Shown in pieces: positions 62,701-64,000 of a stretch of 64,000 nt of DNA. The notes beneath the pieces were generated by a model, which ran no database searches, was not told where the DNA came from, and saw only the letters and a program-made list of their open reading frames with translations. The stretch comes from Rhea pennata (lineage: Eukaryota > Chordata > Aves > Rheiformes > Rheidae): assembly GCF_028389875.1 (NCBI RefSeq), contig NC_084663.1, forward strand, positions 206,615,876-206,679,875, given 5' to 3'. The stretch's first letter is position 1. Each line of letters starts with the position of its first letter. A program made the translations under genes and the position numbers.

Positions 62701-64000
62701 ATTGCATATTCTCTTTCGATCCAAAATGAGAAAAGAAAAAAGAAGCAAAATTTCAATCATTGAGAAAAATATACAAAGACCTTTTCAGAGACAAAAGGGT
62801 TTTCACAAAAAAGCTAAAAATTTGGATTTATATTTTTTTTTTAATTTTTTTCATATTTTATATTTTTTAATATAACTGGTCATTTTGAATGAAAATACAA
62901 AATTCTACATGAAAAAGAGAAAAGAGGAAGCTTCTTATTTTCATAAAAATGTTTTAAGGTCACTTTTTTTAAAGAACTTTTAGATATTTATAAAAACATC
63001 TAAATAGACTTGGACATAGACTCAGAAATTTGTTAAAGGAGTTTTGCTAAACATTTTCTGTCTTGCTGTGTTCCTAAGACCTACCACTAGCAAGCAGCAA
63101 GAGTTCCCTGAAAAACAGGCAAATCCTTTGAGAGAAGGACTGAGACCAGCTCTGTGCTTCGTGTTGACCATTGAGCAATCACTGAACAGCAGTGGCTTTC
63201 AACAGACCCAGAGCCCACTGAAGTTTATGAAAAACTGCCCAGTTTATTTCAGCTAACTCTGATCAGAACACATGCTACAAGGCAAAAATAAACAATGGGT
63301 AAAATTAAAGAATAAAAAAGTAAATAAGAATTATAAAAGCCTGTCATTTTTCCAACTTTGACAAAGTAGTCAGAGCTTAAAGAGTTTCCATATTCCTTCA
63401 GAAAATAATTCATGCCAAAATTTCGGTGTAAAAGATGATCTAACAAATAAAAAAATTTCCCAGCCAATATCAAAACCAAAAATATCTTCACTAAAGTCAA
63501 TTTGACCAAAATCTGAATATCTAGTTTTGAGTCAGCTTAGCAATAAAATGAGCTTGCTGGTAAAGATCTGTCCTAGTTCTCTTACTCTTCCCTACTTTTC
63601 CTCTGGTGCTAAGAAGCAATAGGCACTACTATACAACAGGCGTCAGAAATTATGTCTTGTTTTTAAACTAATTCAGAGGAAAGCATTACAGCTTCATTTA
63701 ACAAACAGAAGCAAACTGCTTCGCTTTTTTAAATCAATAATTCATGAAAATTGTTAGTGTATTGACTTTTTATCCTGTCTTCAGATGAAAATTGTTTCTT
63801 CTACTGTTAACAGACAGGACAAAAAGAAAAAGTGCTCTGAATTTTCGTGTTGAAAAACTGATAAAAATTAACATAGGCTAGATATTATTATGAATGTCAG
63901 GGATGAACTTCCTTGTCACTTTGTACAGTGACTTGTTATTCCAGTTGCCGCATCAAATCTGTCCTGAACAACCTGAGCCATCCTAGGGGCAGCCAGTTTC
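59781..64000. other. AT-rich stretch to window end, no gene seen
   Basis: Single-copy DNA with A/T homopolymers (for example 61003-61017 and 62829-62842). A slightly CpG-richer patch lies at 61600-61760. No convincing exon, RNA gene or repeat family was recognised. Confidence 0.5.

Noticed and set aside
63249..63509. 86-codon hydrophobic minus-strand frame resembling a membrane protein
   Set aside because: AT-rich DNA yields Phe/Leu/Ile-rich chance frames; no splice context or homology recognised.
1..64000. CRISPR array, tRNA or rRNA genes, bacterial operons
   Set aside because: The regular repeats are 8-kb gene units and LINEs in vertebrate-type DNA; no short spaced palindromic repeats or tRNA-like cloverleaf blocks were seen by eye.

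Overview
The window looks like a piece of a bird genome. It carries many CR1 LINEs of the avian type, with the ATTCTATGA-like 3' ends and a reverse transcriptase carrying FADD. It also carries a cluster of PHD-finger protein 7-like (PHF7-like) genes, a family known to be expanded in birds. Two isochores are visible. Positions 1-23258 (apart from 4188-6742) are GC-rich, CpG-rich and tandemly repeated. From 23259 to the end the DNA is AT-rich, gene-poor and mostly single copy.

The GC-rich part is a tandem array with a basic period of about 7.99 kb. Each unit holds, from low to high coordinate: a GC-rich promoter-like block, about 1.8 kb of spacer with a long CT/T tract, a 5'-truncated CR1 with reverse transcriptase remnants, a second CR1 3' end, a GAGCCG microsatellite, a poly(A) signal on the minus strand, and then a nine-exon PHF7-like gene on the minus strand. 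I could assemble two complete gene models by hand, 10333->6802 (gene A) and 18324->14793 (gene B). All eight introns in each have GT-AG ends and each encodes 342 residues. The two proteins differ at one residue. A third copy (22764-23240) keeps only the last two exons and is cut off at 23258, where the array ends. The window starts inside the promoter block of a further copy whose gene lies to the left.

The first unit is interrupted by a 2555-bp insert (4188-6742) flanked by perfect 67-bp direct repeats. The insert begins with an LTR-like sequence and continues as AT-rich DNA. It separates the stop codon of gene A from the poly(A) signal used by the family. Sequence variants show that the first and third spacers resemble each other more than either resembles the second, which suggests gene conversion or expansion by dimers.

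The AT-rich 40 kb holds three CR1 fragments, several microsatellites, a perfect 53-bp tandem duplication, and one isolated candidate coding exon at 59604-59780 (minus strand). I found no convincing full gene there. All gene models are read by eye; no database search was possible.
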